From: Yoonia ponticola
GTDB lineage: Bacteria > Pseudomonadota > Alphaproteobacteria > Rhodobacterales > Rhodobacteraceae
Length of the DNA: 64,000 nucleotides
Reading direction: 5' to 3'
NCBI RefSeq assembly: GCF_014199395.1
Contig: NZ_JACIJM010000005.1
Location: 1-64,000, forward strand
Shown here: positions 62,037 through 64,000 of the stretch, piece by piece
Layout of the letters: each line of letters starts with the position of its first letter
How positions within the stretch are numbered: the stretch's first letter is position 1
The notes under the pieces: model-generated
Seen by the model: the letters and a program-made list of their open reading frames with translations, nothing else
Database searches by the model: none
What the model was told of the DNA's origin: nothing
Program-made: the position numbers and the translations under genes

Positions 62037-62858
62037 CTATCCGATCCGGCCAGAGATATAGCTTTCGGTACGGGGGTCTTTGGGGTTCGTGAAAATATCG
62101 TCGGTGCTGCCATATTCAACTAGATTTCCGAGGTGGAAAAACGCGGTCTTCTGGCTCACGCGGGCGGCCTGCTGCATCGAGTGGGTGACGATGACAACGG
62201 TGTAGTTTTCGCGCAGTTGGTCGATCAGTTCTTCCACTTGCGACGTCGCAATCGGGTCAAGCGCTGAACACGGCTCGTCCATCAACAGAACTTCGGGTTC
62301 CGTTGCAATCGCGCGGGCAATGCAAAGACGCTGCTGCTGACCGCCAGACAGGCCAGTACCCGGCGCATGCAGGCGGTCTTTGACTTCGTTCCAAATCGCA
62401 CCGCGGCGCAGGGATTTCTCGACGATTTCGTCCATGTCAGCCTTGGACTTTGCAAGACCGTGAATTTTCGGACCGTAAGCGATGTTGTCATAGATCGACT
62501 TTGGGAATGGGTTTGGTTTTTGGAAAACCATGCCGACACGCGCCCGCAGTTGAACCGGATCAATGTCGCGATCATAGATGTCTTTGCCGTCGATCAGGAT
62601 GTCCCCTTCGACGCGGCAGATATCAATCGTGTCGTTCATCCGGTTGATGCTGCGCAAGAATGTAGATTTGCCGCAGCCAGATGGACCGATAAACGCAGTC
62701 ACTGTCCGCTCTTTGATCTCGACATTTACGTCTTTGATCGCATGGGTATCCCCGTAATAGACCTGCACATTTTTGGCGCTGATCTTGGTGTTGTTTGCAT
62801 CAACGTCTTTGCTAACTGTTCTGAGGTCGTCCACGGCCTCTCCTTTCGAGTTTACCAT
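62037..62858 (-). CDS. pstB: Phosphate ABC transporter ATPase PstB
   Basis: A 273-residue ATPase. Walker A is [20 protein letters not shown], the signature is [16 protein letters not shown] and Walker B is [16 protein letters not shown]. The conserved [21 protein letters not shown]-loop segment is typical of PstB. It powers high-affinity phosphate import. It overlaps the pstA stop by seven bases and is followed by phoU. Confidence 0.96.
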   Translation of the reverse strand: MVNSKGEAVDDLRTVSKDVDANNTKISAKNVQVYYGDTHAIKDVNVEIKERTVTAFIGPSGCGKSTFLRSINRMNDTIDICRVEGDILIDGKDIYDRDIDPVQLRARVGMVFQKPNPFPKSIYDNIAYGPKIHGLAKSKADMDEIVEKSLRRGAIWNEVKDRLHAPGTGLSGGQQQRLCIARAIATEPEVLLMDEPCSALDPIATSQVEELIDQLRENYTVVIVTHSMQQAARVSQKTAFFHLGNLVEYGSTDDIFTNPKDPRTESYISGRIG

Positions 62859-64000
62859 TTGCGTTCAAACTTGCTGCGCAAGTAGATTGCGATTGCGTTC
62901 ATCATGATGAGGAAGGTCAGCAGAACAAGGATCGCTGCAGATGTCCGGCTCACGAAGCCACGTTCAGGGCTATCTGCCCAGATGAAGATTTGTGTCGGTA
63001 GGGCCGTTGCACTGTCGAACGGCGAACCCGGTGCGGATGTGATGAAGGCGTTCATGCCGATCAACAGCAGTGGCGCCGTTTCACCTAATGCTTGGGCCAA
63101 ACCAATGATCGTCCCTGTCAAAATCCCCGGCATCGCCAACGGCACCACATGGCCAAAGACCACTTGCTGCTTTGACGCGCCTACACCCAATGCAGCTTCG
63201 CGGATCGATGGTGGCACGGCTTTCAGTGCCGCGCGTGTCGCGATGATGATCGTCGGCATGGTCATCAGCGCCAGTGTCAAGCCGCCCACGAATGGAACAG
63301 AGCGTGGCAAGCCGAACAATCCGATAAAGACAGACAGAGCAAGCAAACCAAACACGACAGATGGTACAGCGGCGAGGTTATTGATGTTCACCTCAATGAA
63401 GTCGCTGATCTTGTTCTTGGGTGCGAATTCTTCGAGGTACACCGCCGCGCCTATGCCCAATGGAAAGGCGATCAGGAAACAAACCAAAAGCGCCCAGAAT
63501 GATCCTAACAACGCGCCTTTTAGGCCAGCGAGTTCAGGAAAGCGGCTATCAGCGTTGGTGATTAAGCCTGTGTTCAGTTTCGATGTGATCGCGCCTGCGT
63601 CCAGCAATTGGTCGTAATTGGCGATTTGGAGATCATTCAAACGACGTAGTTCTTCCGGTGTCTCACGATCCAGCAGCTCTTTGTATAGCTGGTCGTAAGG
63701 GTCGGAGACTGGCATCCGCATGTTGATCGTTTGACCGATCAAAGACGGATCTTCGACGATACGGTCGCGCAGGTCAAACTGTGCGCCGTTCGAAAAGATG
63801 CCAGAGGCTTCACGCACTGCAGCGCGGTCGGTTGCGTCAACATTTGGCAGCTTTTCCAACAATGCCGCAGTCAAGACATCATCAAAGTCACCGCGCGGCA
63901 GTCGGTCTACGTTGATCTCTGCGGGGTCCACATAGATGTCCAACGTGATATTGGTCTGCATGAACGCCTTGTAGCCAGTGGCGATCTGGGACCACAGCAG
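62852..64000 (-). CDS. pstA: Phosphate ABC transporter permease PstA (5' end outside the window)
   Basis: The C-terminal 382 residues of an inner-membrane permease; the open frame continues past the window edge without a start. A long hydrophilic N-terminal part ([20 protein letters not shown]) precedes the membrane domain; an extension of this kind is common in alphaproteobacterial PstA. The docking loop is [20 protein letters not shown]. It forms the channel with PstC, expected just outside the window. An in-frame ATG at 63961 is unlikely to be the true start. Confidence 0.92.
   Translation of the reverse strand: MLWSQIATGYKAFMQTNITLDIYVDPAEINVDRLPRGDFDDVLTAALLEKLPNVDATDRAAVREASGIFSNGAQFDLRDRIVEDPSLIGQTINMRMPVSDPYDQLYKELLDRETPEELRRLNDLQIANYDQLLDAGAITSKLNTGLITNADSRFPELAGLKGALLGSFWALLVCFLIAFPLGIGAAVYLEEFAPKNKISDFIEVNINNLAAVPSVVFGLLALSVFIGLFGLPRSVPFVGGLTLALMTMPTIIIATRAALKAVPPSIREAALGVGASKQQVVFGHVVPLAMPGILTGTIIGLAQALGETAPLLLIGMNAFITSAPGSPFDSATALPTQIFIWADSPERGFVSRTSAAILVLLTFLIMMNAIAIYLRSKFERKW

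Noticed and set aside
62904-63617. A 237-codon open frame antisense to pstA
   Set aside because: It is a shadow of a conserved permease gene with no start signals of its own.

Overview
The window comes from the chromosome of a marine alphaproteobacterium of the family Rhodobacteraceae (roseobacter group); the genus cannot be assigned from this sequence. Evidence for this is the gene order ubiB-ubiE-mutM-enoyl-CoA hydratase-rpsT-dnaA, then dnaN-recF-gyrB; a flagellin locus carrying the alphaproteobacterial regulators FlaF and FlbT; polyamine and oligopeptide ABC importers; and a pstA-pstB-phoU-phoB operon.

Left edge (1-3500): the end of an IS3-family insertion sequence, then a small mobilisation/replication module read leftward: a helix-turn-helix Rep-like gene, a presumptive oriT region rich in inverted repeats, mobC, and a ColE1-type (MbeA-like) relaxase gene. 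Two further genes, mobB and mobD, are nested in another frame inside the relaxase gene. The module stops at a tRNA-Arg(CCT) gene whose 3' end faces it, as expected for an element integrated at a tRNA.

3600-11530: a putrescine uptake and catabolism island: LacI regulator, FAD amine oxidase, class III aminotransferase, and a divergent potFGHI-like importer. 11529-21676: a peptide import and degradation island: XRE-cupin regulator, DppABCDF-like importer and M24 peptidase on one strand; aldehyde dehydrogenase and M29 aminopeptidase on the other, sharing a promoter/operator region.

22062-28046 and 40597-46543: two blocks of flagellar genes. The first holds DUF1217, flbT, flaF, flagellin, FlgN-like, FlgJ-like, fliK and flgD. 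The second holds fliI, flgB, flgC, fliE, fliQ, flgF, flgG, flgA, flgH and fliL. The ubiquinone/repair genes and the dnaA-dnaN-recF-gyrB replication block lie between them.

46604-60460: housekeeping and accessory metabolism, with an Fsr-type efflux pump, LysR regulator, CDP-diacylglycerol synthase plus acyltransferase pair, a remnant beta-ketoadipate cluster with an unusually short PcaB-like protein, several hydrolases, FKBP isomerase, fabB-fabI and a secreted fasciclin protein. 60618-64000: phoB, phoU, pstB and pstA, the last cut by the window edge.

Most of the window is ordinary core genome. The least ordinary parts are the overlapping-gene mobilisation module at the left end, a possible small RNA at 52729-52826, an orphan CtrA-type box near 57300, and the compact peptide-utilisation island.
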